Source: an uncultured Prevotella sp.
GTDB lineage: Bacteria > Bacteroidota > Bacteroidia > Bacteroidales > Bacteroidaceae
DNA: 64,000 bases
NCBI GenBank assembly: GCA_946405145.1
Contig: CAMJGE010000006.1
Coordinates: forward strand, 62,001 to 126,000
Direction: 5' to 3'
The notes beneath the pieces were generated by a model. The model saw only the letters and a list, made by a program, of their open reading frames with translations. It was not told the origin of the DNA and ran no database searches. Each line of letters starts with the position of its first letter. Position 1 is the stretch's first letter. The translations under genes and the position numbers were made by a program. This document shows positions 8,187-16,942 of the stretch, one piece after another.

Positions 8187-9194
8187 ATGAGACGCATAAT
8201 AATCAGTCTGTTGGCACTGTGTTGGTTCTCTGTCATGTTGGCCAACGAAGAAGAGGTAATCTATCAAGGTCCCTATGCAATAGATGATTGGGGAACGGTG
8301 GAGATTTCAAGTATCAAGTTCCATAATTTGGAAGTTGGTGACACCATTTATGTTTATACCAGTAAGGTGGATTCCACTTCACAGGGATCTTTCCAAAGTC
8401 ATCGTTGGGGTGATTTACCAGGGGTTATCAATGGTCAGGCTATCACAGGTGACTATGAGTTCGTGGTAAAGAGCGAAGAGGTGCTGAATGAGTTGAAGCA
8501 GTTTGGCTTGAAGGTACGTGGTTACAATTATACCATAGAAAAGGTGGTTATCAAGCAAAACGATCAACTCGTGCGTACCATATTAATTATATCCGGCTTC
8601 ATTATTCTGTTGCTCATTTTCGTTGCGATGGGTATTCTGATCTGGAAGAACCGTCAGTTGTCAAAAGCCAATCAGCAGCTCTATGCCCGTAACATGGATA
8701 TCTTGGCAGCAGCCGATGAGGAGAAGCGGCTCAAAGCCCGTTATGAAGGAGAGTTGACAGCCATAAAGGAAATGATCCAGAATAGTGTGGTTGGTGATAC
8801 GGTGAAGCAGAAATACCAAAACAGTACGCTAGCTGAGGATGATAAGACAATGTTGCAGCACCGTATCATTAATCTCTTTGAGAACACTGATGAGATTTTT
8901 GCCGAGGATTTCAATATGAACAAGCTTGCCACCTTGGTAGGTTCTAATTACAAGAATGTGTCGCAGGTCATCAATGAACTGATAGGTAAGAACTTCAATA
9001 CCCTGCTCAATGAATTCCGTATTCAGGAGGCATGCCGCCGTTTCATTGATGTTGCCAATTATGGGAACTACACGATTGAGGCGGTAGGCAATAGTGTGGG
9101 CTATGGATCACGCTCCACATTTGTCACACAGTTTAAGACGATCACAGGATTAACCCCCTCAGAATTCCAAAATATGGCAAGGCAGATTCGATGA
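8187..9194 (+). CDS. Membrane-spanning AraC-family regulator with a periplasmic sensor module
   Basis: A 335-residue one-component regulator. A signal peptide or anchor (1-19) is followed by a periplasmic module (about 23-124), one transmembrane helix (131-153), a charged coiled coil (about 154-197) and a cytoplasmic AraC double helix-turn-helix (about 225-331). It lacks the kinase and receiver of hybrid two-component systems, so a ligand signal must pass straight through the helix to the DNA-binding domain. The sensor (VIYQGPYAIDDW, HNLEVGDTIYVYTSKV, GLKVRGYNYTIEKV) is clearly related to module 2 of the 384-residue protein at 10798, which has LIYRGP, DDW and FKNVKVGDGIKF. It is the likely regulator of the mannan locus, by position. 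A strong hairpin terminator follows. Confidence 0.85.
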   Translation: MRRIIISLLALCWFSVMLANEEEVIYQGPYAIDDWGTVEISSIKFHNLEVGDTIYVYTSKVDSTSQGSFQSHRWGDLPGVINGQAITGDYEFVVKSEEVLNELKQFGLKVRGYNYTIEKVVIKQNDQLVRTILIISGFIILLLIFVAMGILIWKNRQLSKANQQLYARNMDILAAADEEKRLKARYEGELTAIKEMIQNSVVGDTVKQKYQNSTLAEDDKTMLQHRIINLFENTDEIFAEDFNMNKLATLVGSNYKNVSQVINELIGKNFNTLLNEFRIQEACRRFIDVANYGNYTIEAVGNSVGYGSRSTFVTQFKTITGLTPSEFQNMARQIR

Positions 9195-9212
9195 AATCTG
9201 CCTGTTTTGTTT
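9181..9212 (+). terminator. Rho-independent terminator after the membrane regulator
   Basis: Eight-base stem GGCAGATT (9181-9188) / AATCTGCC (9195-9202), six-base loop containing the stop codon, then the T-rich tract TGTTTTGTTT. It separates the regulator from the downstream operon. Confidence 0.75.
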
Positions 9213-9256
9213 GAAATCATCATTCCGAACAATCAGATTTATGATTCCATACATAT

Positions 9257-9282
9257 GATAGGTATATGCGTATATGCCTATC
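9257..9282. promoter_or_regulatory. 26-bp dyad upstream of the small AraC gene, candidate operator
   Basis: Outer arms GATAGG and CCTATC are perfectly complementary. The four inner mismatches are all T/G combinations, so an RNA copy would pair fully with wobbles. Inside it is also a direct repeat of TATATG with an 8-base step. It ends 12 bases before the -7 box, so it covers the -33 region where an AraC activator or repressor would bind. Confidence 0.55.
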
Positions 9283-9294
9283 AGATAGTTTTTT

Positions 9295-9302
9295 TATCTT
9301 TG
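9295..9302 (+). promoter_or_regulatory. -7 box of the mannan operon head
   Basis: TATCTTTG, eight bases before the ATG at 9311, implying a nearly leaderless transcript. No -33 TTTG is seen; the dyad at 9257-9282 occupies that place, which suits activator control. Confidence 0.55.
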
Positions 9303-9310
9303 CAGTCGTT

Positions 9311-9658
9311 ATGAAGAGACCTGAAACGACTATCGAAGTAAATTTGGCAAGAGTCCGGAAAGTGCAGGATTATATCCATAAGCACTATGGGGAGGATCTG
9401 ACATTGGCTACTCTGGCAGAGCAAGTCAATTTGGTTCCCACCTCTCTTTGTCATGTATTTAAGCGAGTAACGGGGCAACGCGTTTCCGACTACTTAATTC
9501 AGACTCGTATCAATCATGCTGCAAAACTACTCCGAGAGACATCTATGGAAGTGAAGGCCATTACTTATGCATGTGGTTTTAGCACCCAGACAAATTTTAA
9601 TCGTCAATTCAAGCGACTGATGGGATGTACACCTACGGAATACCGCTTACAAAAATAG
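9311..9658 (+). CDS. Stand-alone AraC-type DNA-binding protein
   Basis: A 115-residue protein that is nearly all AraC double helix-turn-helix: first motif LTLATLAEQVNLVPTSLCHVF, second ITYACGFSTQTNFNRQFKR, ending in the family signature GCTPTEYR. There is no sensor or dimerisation domain, so it may act by binding DNA alone, or by competing or pairing with another AraC protein. The start at 9311 follows the -7 box; the in-frame upstream start would precede the promoter. It is 25 bases upstream of the first mannanase, so it is probably the first gene of the operon and controlled with it. Confidence 0.8.
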   Translation: MKRPETTIEVNLARVRKVQDYIHKHYGEDLTLATLAEQVNLVPTSLCHVFKRVTGQRVSDYLIQTRINHAAKLLRETSMEVKAITYACGFSTQTNFNRQFKRLMGCTPTEYRLQK

Positions 9659-9683
9659 AAGCATAACCAATAATAAATAAAAT

Positions 9684-10796
9684 ATGTCTAAAATGAACGG
9701 ATTTTTACTATTAATCTCGTTGTTCTCAATGTTTGGTTGTTCAAGCAACGAGTCGGCAGCAGAGCCACAGCCTGAAAAGGCTCAGACTTATCAGTTGGTC
9801 AACCCCAATGCAACGGCAGAGACCAAGAAGTTGTTCAATGTCCTTTCTGAACTCTATGGTCAGAAGATTATCTCAGGAGTGGTGGCCAATGTTGATTGGA
9901 ACTACCGCGATGCAGAGAATGTGTACAAGTGGACGGGCCGTTGGCCTGCTCTCAATGTGTTTGACTTCATGAACATCCATGCTTCAAAGGATGTGAACCC
10001 GAAGGGTTGGCTCGACTATTCCGATGATACCTGTGTGCGAGAATGGCATGAGGCTGGTGGTATAGTAGGCTGCATGTGGCACTGGCAGGTGCTCTGTAAT
10101 GACGGGGTAAACCTTACCTGTTCGCCTGGCACCAAGCCAGGAGAGACCTCCTTTGACGCTTCACAAGTGTATGTGGATGGTACGCCAGAGAACAAGCTGG
10201 CTATCCAGCAGATGGATCAGGTGTGTGGCTATCTGAAGAAGATGCAGAAGGCAGGTATCCCCGTTATCTGGCGTCCGTTCCATGAGGCTGCAGGTAACAC
10301 TTACGAGTTTGATGGAGGTGGGGCCTGGTTCTGGTGGGGCGCAAAAGGACCTGAGGTCTATAAGCAGCTCTGGCAGTTTATGTATGACTATTTTGTGAAT
10401 AAGCAGGGCCTGAACAATCTGATCTGGGTTTGGACGGCTCAGACTGGTGACGACGTCTGGTATCCAGGCGATGAGTTCGTTGATATTGTAGGTCGTGATA
10501 ACTATGCTGCCTTACAATATCCGTTGATGAAGGAGTTCAAATTGCTTCAAAAGACTTATCCAAATAAGATGATCACGCTGGCAGAATGTGGCAGCGGCGA
10601 CGAGGTGAAGATGTCGCTTTTGAGCCGTATCTGGGAGCAGGGAAGCCGTTGGAGCTGGTTCATGACTTGGTACGACTATGATTATAACGCAGGCAATAGC
10701 GAGGAGCATAAGTTTGCCAATGAGGCTTGGTGGCAGGATGCCTTTGCCCAGCCTTACGTAATCTCACGTGAGCAGATAAAGGAACTTTTGAAGTAA
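9684..10796 (+). CDS. GH26 beta-mannanase lipoprotein (first copy)
   Basis: A 370-residue endo-beta-1,4-mannanase. The lipobox SMFGC puts the acylated cysteine at about residue 19, so it is membrane-anchored, possibly at the cell surface. The GH26 barrel (about 45-368) shows acid/base Glu201 in WRPFHEAAG and nucleophile Glu301 in ITLAECGSG, with the aromatic wall FWWGAKG. It closely resembles the GH26 module of the giant protein at 18364 (shared TKKLFNVL and SGVVANVDWN), pointing to duplication within the locus. The next gene starts one base after the stop codon, so the two are translationally linked. Confidence 0.93.
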   Translation: MSKMNGFLLLISLFSMFGCSSNESAAEPQPEKAQTYQLVNPNATAETKKLFNVLSELYGQKIISGVVANVDWNYRDAENVYKWTGRWPALNVFDFMNIHASKDVNPKGWLDYSDDTCVREWHEAGGIVGCMWHWQVLCNDGVNLTCSPGTKPGETSFDASQVYVDGTPENKLAIQQMDQVCGYLKKMQKAGIPVIWRPFHEAAGNTYEFDGGGAWFWWGAKGPEVYKQLWQFMYDYFVNKQGLNNLIWVWTAQTGDDVWYPGDEFVDIVGRDNYAALQYPLMKEFKLLQKTYPNKMITLAECGSGDEVKMSLLSRIWEQGSRWSWFMTWYDYDYNAGNSEEHKFANEAWWQDAFAQPYVISREQIKELLK

Positions 10797-10797
10797 T

Positions 10798-11952
10798 ATG
10801 GGTATGAAACGGTTTTTGTTAATTATATTAGGTATTAGTTTGTCTTGGGGTACTCTGTCAGCATCGGAGCGTACGATTCTGATAGGCCCCAAGACGATTG
10901 GTGCCGGTTGGAAAGACAACATTGTCATCAAGCCGGAGCAATTCAAGGATGCAGGTCCTGGCGATATCATGACAGTCTATACCACAGAAGCCAAACGCAC
11001 GGCTCAGATTGCCTTTCAGGATCCCAAAGACTGGCAGGCCGTCTCTCCAGAGTATGGAGCGATGTCTGTGCAAGGTCCTATCCGTATGAAAATGACTGAT
11101 GAGATTCTTGCAAAGATTAAGGAACGCGGTTTGATACTTGGTGGACATGACTATAAGATCGTTCAGGTGACGCTTATTCCTGCCGCAGAGATGGTGGAAC
11201 AGTTGATCTATCGTGGACCTGGCATGCAGATGAAGGACGACTGGAGTGCCAGCATTCCCATTGCTAAGGGTGTATTTAAGAATGTGAAGGTGGGCGACGG
11301 CATCAAGTTCCTGATGAGTAAGGTGCAGCCAGGAGCTGCTATCAAGCTGATGGACTTCCGTTGGAACGCTATGGATCCTGCTGTCGATGGTGCTGCCGTG
11401 GGTGGCGACTCCTATACCTATTATATAAATGAACAGTCTCAGCTCATCAAACTCCAGTTAGCAGGTCCGGATGGCATCTGTATGCGTGTGGGCGGCAAGG
11501 GCTACCGTTTCGATAAGATTGCCCTTGTGAGCTGTACGGCAGAACCTGATGAGGACCTCAGTACAGCCCAGCGTGCTCCCAAAGAGTATAAGCTGCAACC
11601 TGGTGAATTGTATCGTGGAGAGAAGGAGTTCCCTAACGACTGGAGTGGAAACCTGCGTCTGACGGCAGAGCCTTTCCAGAATTGTACGGAGAACGATGTG
11701 CTTGTCATCAGCTATACCTTGTTGCCAGGTTTGAAGGAGGCAGGTGTTGATCCGAAGATCTCTTTCCGTGAGAACAAAGGCAAGTGGCTCGATATCACAG
11801 GCGCAAAAGAGCCTGTATGGATGGATCTCAATGGTACGGATGTGGTACTCACTTTCGACGAGGAGAGCCTCGACAGGTTGAAGACTTCAGGACTTGTTGT
11901 CACAGGTCTGGGCTTCATACTGACACGTATCGAGTTGATTTCAGCGCAATAA
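10798..11952 (+). CDS. Secreted protein made of three sensor-like modules
   Basis: A 384-residue exported protein with a signal peptide (to about residue 22) and no lipobox. It consists of three divergent copies of one module: about 26-127, 134-245 and 268-382. Each begins with a strand near a GP or RG turn and a Trp, has F...(V/G)GD followed by a hydrophobic strand, and ends GL/GI-x-x-x-G-x-x-[YF]-x-[IF]. Module 2 is the closest match in the window to the periplasmic domain of the AraC membrane regulator. I do not recognise a named family; a carbohydrate-binding beta-sandwich is the likely fold. It could bind mannan fragments, or modulate the sensor by sharing its ligand or interface. It lies between the mannanase and susC. 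Confidence 0.75.
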   Translation: MGMKRFLLIILGISLSWGTLSASERTILIGPKTIGAGWKDNIVIKPEQFKDAGPGDIMTVYTTEAKRTAQIAFQDPKDWQAVSPEYGAMSVQGPIRMKMTDEILAKIKERGLILGGHDYKIVQVTLIPAAEMVEQLIYRGPGMQMKDDWSASIPIAKGVFKNVKVGDGIKFLMSKVQPGAAIKLMDFRWNAMDPAVDGAAVGGDSYTYYINEQSQLIKLQLAGPDGICMRVGGKGYRFDKIALVSCTAEPDEDLSTAQRAPKEYKLQPGELYRGEKEFPNDWSGNLRLTAEPFQNCTENDVLVISYTLLPGLKEAGVDPKISFRENKGKWLDITGAKEPVWMDLNGTDVVLTFDEESLDRLKTSGLVVTGLGFILTRIELISAQ

Positions 11953-11979
11953 AGAATTATAAACTTAAAACTACTGAAT

Positions 11980-14900
11980 ATGCATAAAAGATTTCTACTT
12001 TGGCTGTTGTTCCTAATGTGTGCGCTGCATGCAGGAGCACAACAGCAAATTAAGGGTCAAATCATCGACGGCACACTCAACGAGCCGCTGATTGGTGCCA
12101 GCATACAGGTACCTGGCACGACTATCGGGACTGTTGCCGACTTGGAGGGAAACTTCTCCTTCACCATGCCTGAGGGAAAGTTTCTCATCCAAGTTTCAAT
12201 GATTGGTTATAAGACCCAAGTGGTTAATGTGAAGGGTAAGACAGAGATCAAGGTTACCCTTATGGAAGATGCCGCTATGATGGAAGAGGTTGTCGTTGTT
12301 GGCTATGGTACGATGAAGAAACGCGACCTCAGCGGCTCTGTCTCACAGATTAAGAGCGAAGATCTCATGGCAGGTGGTGCGCCAGATGTGGCTCATGGTC
12401 TGCAGGGAAAGATTGCCGGTGTCGATGTGAAACAGAGTGACGGCTCGCCTGGTGCTGGTGTCAGCATCACAGTACGTGGCGCCAACTCGTTTACCACCAG
12501 TTCGCAGCCCCTGTATATCGTTGATGGTGTACCATATGGTACTGATCCCAACAGCACTCCAGGCAGTGAGGCTACCAGTGGTAATAATCAGCAGACTTCG
12601 CCTCTTTCGATGATCAATCCGAATGATATTGAGAAGATTGAGGTGCTGAAGGATGCTTCTGCTACTGCCATCTACGGTTCGCGTGGTGCCAATGGTGTCG
12701 TTATCATTACCACCCGAAAGGGGCAGGTGGGTAAGCCGAAGATTGAGGTGAACACCTCTTGGAGTATCCAGCGCATAGGTCGTCGGGTGAAGATGCTTGA
12801 TGCCTATACCTATGCCCGTTATCAGAACGAGGCAGCTTCCAACAGCCGTTTCTACGAGCAGGGCACACAGCAGAATCCCTATCGTGGTGAGTGGAGCTAT
12901 CCATACGTGGGTGGAGAGCCTGTCTATTCGCAGGGTTCCTATAACCCCTCGCCTGAGGACTTCCTGACGCCTGGTGTCCGTACTGATGAGTATGGTAATG
13001 TGGATGAGGTGGCCAGTGCCGACTGGCAGGATGAGATCTACCAGACTGGTTTCCTGCAGGAGTATAGTGCCAGTGTCAGCGGTGGTTCTGAACAAGGCTA
13101 TTATGCTTTCTCTGGCGGCTTCACTGATCAGAAGGGTATCATTAAGAATACTGGTTTCCAACGTTATAACCTTGGAGTAAACATCAACCGCCATATCACC
13201 AACTGGCTGGAAATAGGAACAAGTCAGTATTTCACCAATGCAGTGACCGACTTCCAGCGCACCAACTCTGAGAATACGGGTATCATCCGTTCTGCATTGA
13301 TCTTCCCGCCGACGTATGGACCTCATACTGCCACAGAGCAACTGGATGATCTGAACTGGTTGGCTGCCAACCCTACAAACTATGTCAATGGCGCCAAGGA
13401 TCAGTTGAAACAGATCTCCTGGTTCAGCAGCTCCTACGTGGAGGCAAAGATCCGTCCTTGGCTGAAGTTCCGCCAGAACCTGGGTCTTGGCTATAACGAC
13501 AGTCATCGTGGCACCTATTATGACAGGCATACCCAAGAGGGAAAGTCGCCCAACAACGGTAAGGCCGGTAAGGCAAGCAGTATCTGGAAGAGTCTTACCT
13601 CTGAGTCGCTGCTTACTGCCGATTATACCTATGGTGTCCATAAGTTCAATGCCGTGGCTGGTATCACCTTTGAGAAGGGTGTTGGTGAGAGCGAGTCGAT
13701 GACAGCTACCAACTTTGCCAGCGATCTGACGAAAGATGCTAATATGAGTCTGGCACTTGATCGTGCCACTATCAATAGCGGTTCCACGAAATCCACGCTG
13801 GAGTCGTTCCTGGCTCGTCTTAACTACACATTTTTCGACAAATACCTCCTCACGGCAAGTATCCGTACGGATGGCAGCTCGAGCTTTGCCAAGGATCACA
13901 AATGGGCCACCTTCCTCTCTGGTGCCCTTGCCTGGCGTGCCATTGATGAGCCGTTTATCCAGAATCTCCATATCTTCTCAAACCTGAAGTTCCGTGTGTC
14001 TTATGGTGAGACGGGTAATCAGGGTATTGGTGCTTATCGTACCCTGACGGTACTTCAGGCAGCAAATTATCCTTATGCAGGCACCCTTTCAAGTGGTGTC
14101 TCCATGATCGACTGGCGCGGACCTACTAACAAGGAACTGAAGTGGGAGACTACAGGCCAGTTTGATGCAGGTATCGATATGGGTTTCTTCGAGAATCGTT
14201 TGCAGATAACGATTGATTACTATTATAAGAAGACGCGTGACCTCTTGCAGAACGTTACGATTCCCTCATCTTCTGGTTTCAGCCAGCAGCTGGTAAACAG
14301 CGGAAATGTAGTGAACCAGGGTTTTGAGGTTTCACTGACGGCAGACATCATCCGACAGAAGGGCTTCTCTTGGAGCCTCAATGCCAACTTTGCTTTGAAC
14401 CGCAACAAGATCGGCGGTCTCGACGGAGATCAGTATGCCACCTCACTCTGGTCTAAGGCCGATCAGGTGTTCCTGCAGCGAAACGGCTATCCCATCGGAA
14501 CACTCTACGGCTACGTAGAGGATGGCTTCTATGACAACATCGCCGAGGTGCGTTCTAATGCTGCCTACGCAGGCCTGAGCGATCAGGAGGCACTGCGCTA
14601 CGTGGGTGAGATAAAATATCGCGACCTGAATGGTGATGGTCAGATCTCTGAGGATGATCGCACTATCATTGGCGATACAAACCCCAAGTTCACCTATGGT
14701 CTGATGAACAATCTCTCTTGGAAGGATCTCAGCCTCAGCTTTATGGTGCAAGGCTCTCAGGGGAATGATATCCTGAACTACAACCTGACGGACATCACGA
14801 TGTCGAATATCGGAAATGTCACCCGTGATGCATACGCCGGCAGATGGTCACCAGAGACGATGACTACTGCCTCCTGGCCCAAAGCCACAGCGGGTTACAC

Positions 14901-15174
14901 CCGTACCTGGCTTATCAGCAATCGCTATGTGGAGAACGGCAGTTATCTGAAGATGAAGTATGTAACCCTCGCTTATGATTGGCGCAGACCTCTCCCCTGG
15001 ATTGAGAAGATCCGCTTCTCGCTGACAGCCAACAATGTGTTTACCATTACGAAGTACAGCTGGTTCGATCCTGATGTGAATGCTGGTGGCTCCAATGCCT
15101 CTTGTCCTGGTGTCGATAGCTACTCTTACCCCTCTGCACGTAGCTTTACTTTCGGTATGAACTTCGTATTTTAA
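11980..15174 (+). CDS. SusC-like TonB-dependent outer-membrane transporter
   Basis: A 1064-residue outer-membrane importer for manno-oligosaccharides, driven by TonB. After the signal peptide comes a carboxypeptidase-regulatory-like domain (about 22-100, IKGQIIDGTLNEPLIGASI), the TonB-box-like stretch EEVVVVGYGTMKKRD, the plug (about 115-225, with the SusC signature VLKDASATAIYGSRGANGV) and a 22-stranded barrel ending in a C-terminal Phe (FGMNFVF). It is full length. susD follows after 12 bases. Specificity for mannan is inferred from neighbours. Confidence 0.95.
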   Translation: MHKRFLLWLLFLMCALHAGAQQQIKGQIIDGTLNEPLIGASIQVPGTTIGTVADLEGNFSFTMPEGKFLIQVSMIGYKTQVVNVKGKTEIKVTLMEDAAMMEEVVVVGYGTMKKRDLSGSVSQIKSEDLMAGGAPDVAHGLQGKIAGVDVKQSDGSPGAGVSITVRGANSFTTSSQPLYIVDGVPYGTDPNSTPGSEATSGNNQQTSPLSMINPNDIEKIEVLKDASATAIYGSRGANGVVIITTRKGQVGKPKIEVNTSWSIQRIGRRVKMLDAYTYARYQNEAASNSRFYEQGTQQNPYRGEWSYPYVGGEPVYSQGSYNPSPEDFLTPGVRTDEYGNVDEVASADWQDEIYQTGFLQEYSASVSGGSEQGYYAFSGGFTDQKGIIKNTGFQRYNLGVNINRHITNWLEIGTSQYFTNAVTDFQRTNSENTGIIRSALIFPPTYGPHTATEQLDDLNWLAANPTNYVNGAKDQLKQISWFSSSYVEAKIRPWLKFRQNLGLGYNDSHRGTYYDRHTQEGKSPNNGKAGKASSIWKSLTSESLLTADYTYGVHKFNAVAGITFEKGVGESESMTATNFASDLTKDANMSLALDRATINSGSTKSTLESFLARLNYTFFDKYLLTASIRTDGSSSFAKDHKWATFLSGALAWRAIDEPFIQNLHIFSNLKFRVSYGETGNQGIGAYRTLTVLQAANYPYAGTLSSGVSMIDWRGPTNKELKWETTGQFDAGIDMGFFENRLQITIDYYYKKTRDLLQNVTIPSSSGFSQQLVNSGNVVNQGFEVSLTADIIRQKGFSWSLNANFALNRNKIGGLDGDQYATSLWSKADQVFLQRNGYPIGTLYGYVEDGFYDNIAEVRSNAAYAGLSDQEALRYVGEIKYRDLNGDGQISEDDRTIIGDTNPKFTYGLMNNLSWKDLSLSFMVQGSQGNDILNYNLTDITMSNIGNVTRDAYAGRWSPETMTTASWPKATAGYTRTWLISNRYVENGSYLKMKYVTLAYDWRRPLPWIEKIRFSLTANNVFTITKYSWFDPDVNAGGSNASCPGVDSYSYPSARSFTFGMNFVF

Positions 15175-15186
15175 TAGTGAAAAGTT

Positions 15187-16926
15187 ATGAATAAGAAATA
15201 TGTTATTTTGTTACTCTGTCTTTCATCATTATTCTGTCTGACAGCCTGTAACAGCTGGATAGAGGAAGATCCTGAGAGCGAGATTACCGATGAGCGTGTG
15301 GGTGATTCCAATGAGGCTGCAGCCGAATGGCTCACAGGTACCTACTCGAAGTGGATCGACGATATGTTCCGCTGGGGTTACTTCCCACGTGTGCTGGAGT
15401 TTGATGCCGACTATATCAGTGGACCTGATTGGCTCTTCGGCACTTTCGGAGCAGGTAACTTCCAGGGTGAGAGTGATGTGACTGATGCTCTTTGGAAAGG
15501 CTGCTACGGCATGATAGGCCGTTGTAACAATGCCCAGCGCCATATTCAGGCGATGGAGAAGATCAGTGCTGCCACGAAAAACAATGCCATCGGCGAACTG
15601 AAGTTTATGAAGGCTTTTGCCTATTTCCTCATCGTGAGGGCATACGGCGACTGTCCTATCCAGCCGGAGGAGGAGACTACTGACTATAACCAGCCTCGCC
15701 AGTCCGTTGCCGCCGTTTATGACTATATCATCAAGAACCTTGAGGAGGCTACTGCACAGATGTACAAGAATACTGATGCAAGCTATCAGAAGGGACATGC
15801 CAATGCAGGCAGTGCCGCAGGTCTGCTGGCAAAAGTCTATGCCACGATGGCTTCTGCCGCAATGCCAGAGGGCACAGAGATCACAGTCCGCACGGGGCCT
15901 GCCTATACAGGTACCAGTAGCAGTCGTAAGTATGCCCCCCTGCAAGACATTGTCCTCAAGAAGACAGCTGTTGTGGGCTATACAGACTTTAATGCTGCCA
16001 CGCTCTATGGCAAGTCTGCCGAATGGGCCAAGAAGCTGATAGATGGTGAATATGGCACTTATGAACTGCTGCCTTACGATAAACTCTGGGCAAAGGAGAG
16101 TGCCACTGCCTCAGAATTTATGTTCTCTGTGGGTAGCGTCAGCGGTGATGCTGTTTACAAGAATGCGGTTCATTCCCAGTATGAGGGCTACAAGACAAGT
16201 CAGGGCTCTGATTTCATCCAGAGTGGTGGATGGGTAGGCTGTTCTCGTCACTGGTATGATCTTTTCGATCACGACGACTACCGTATCACCAAGGGTGTGA
16301 AGCACCGTTGGCGTGCCTATACCCAGGAAGCCACCAACACAGGTTTCTTCTATCCCTATACCGATGAGTATAGCATCATGGCTACAGGCTTCGACCTCTC
16401 TGGCACATGGGTAGCCGATCCCTCTGGCATCTATGCCGATGGCGTGAGCTACTACTATTCGATGGACTCGCAGTGCCTTGCCTTTACCACAAAGTATATG
16501 GATGTGACTAACGATGCCATCGAGAATGCCGATGCCAACTGGCCCTTCCTGCGCTTTGCCGATGTGCTGCTTATCTATGCTGAGGCTCAGAATGAGTTGG
16601 GTAACGCCAGCGATGCCGTTACCTATTTAAATAAGGTACGTGAGAGAAGCAATGCGGCTGGAGCCACTATCGATGGATTATCCACCATCGAGGCTCGCCG
16701 CTCTGCTATCCTTGAGGAACGTGCCAAGGAGCTGGCTTGCGAGGCAGATCGCCGTTGGGACCTCATCCGATGGGGCATCTATCTCGATGCGATGAATGCC
16801 ATTGGTGGTACTGATGATTCTGGTGTGTTGAAAAGCCGTGTTTCACGCAATCTGCTTTTCCCCATTCCTGCTCAGGAGCTGAACACCAACAAGGCCATCA
16901 CCAGTAATAACCCAGGTTGGAACTAA
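15187..16926 (+). CDS. SusD-like surface glycan-binding lipoprotein
   Basis: A 579-residue lipoprotein (LFCLTACNSW, acylated Cys at about residue 21) that forms the lid on the SusC barrel and binds oligosaccharides. The N-terminal SusD-like region with TPR helices carries ELKFMKAFAYFLIVRAYGD, and the C-terminal RagB/SusD region carries FLRFADVLLIYAEAQNELG and ELACEADRRWDLIRWG. The protein ends in NPGWN, as is typical. It is full length and immediately downstream of susC. Confidence 0.95.
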   Translation: MNKKYVILLLCLSSLFCLTACNSWIEEDPESEITDERVGDSNEAAAEWLTGTYSKWIDDMFRWGYFPRVLEFDADYISGPDWLFGTFGAGNFQGESDVTDALWKGCYGMIGRCNNAQRHIQAMEKISAATKNNAIGELKFMKAFAYFLIVRAYGDCPIQPEEETTDYNQPRQSVAAVYDYIIKNLEEATAQMYKNTDASYQKGHANAGSAAGLLAKVYATMASAAMPEGTEITVRTGPAYTGTSSSRKYAPLQDIVLKKTAVVGYTDFNAATLYGKSAEWAKKLIDGEYGTYELLPYDKLWAKESATASEFMFSVGSVSGDAVYKNAVHSQYEGYKTSQGSDFIQSGGWVGCSRHWYDLFDHDDYRITKGVKHRWRAYTQEATNTGFFYPYTDEYSIMATGFDLSGTWVADPSGIYADGVSYYYSMDSQCLAFTTKYMDVTNDAIENADANWPFLRFADVLLIYAEAQNELGNASDAVTYLNKVRERSNAAGATIDGLSTIEARRSAILEERAKELACEADRRWDLIRWGIYLDAMNAIGGTDDSGVLKSRVSRNLLFPIPAQELNTNKAITSNNPGWN

Positions 16927-16942
16927 TAATTGATTAATACCG

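Noticed and set aside
9257..9282. Dyad as terminator of the membrane regulator
   Set aside because: A better GC-rich hairpin with T-tract lies at 9181-9212, directly after the stop codon; the dyad is AT-rich and next to a promoter.
12343..13971. 542-codon open frame antisense to susC
   Set aside because: The opposite strand is a full-length SusC with all domains; the antisense frame has no recognizable motif and follows from codon bias.
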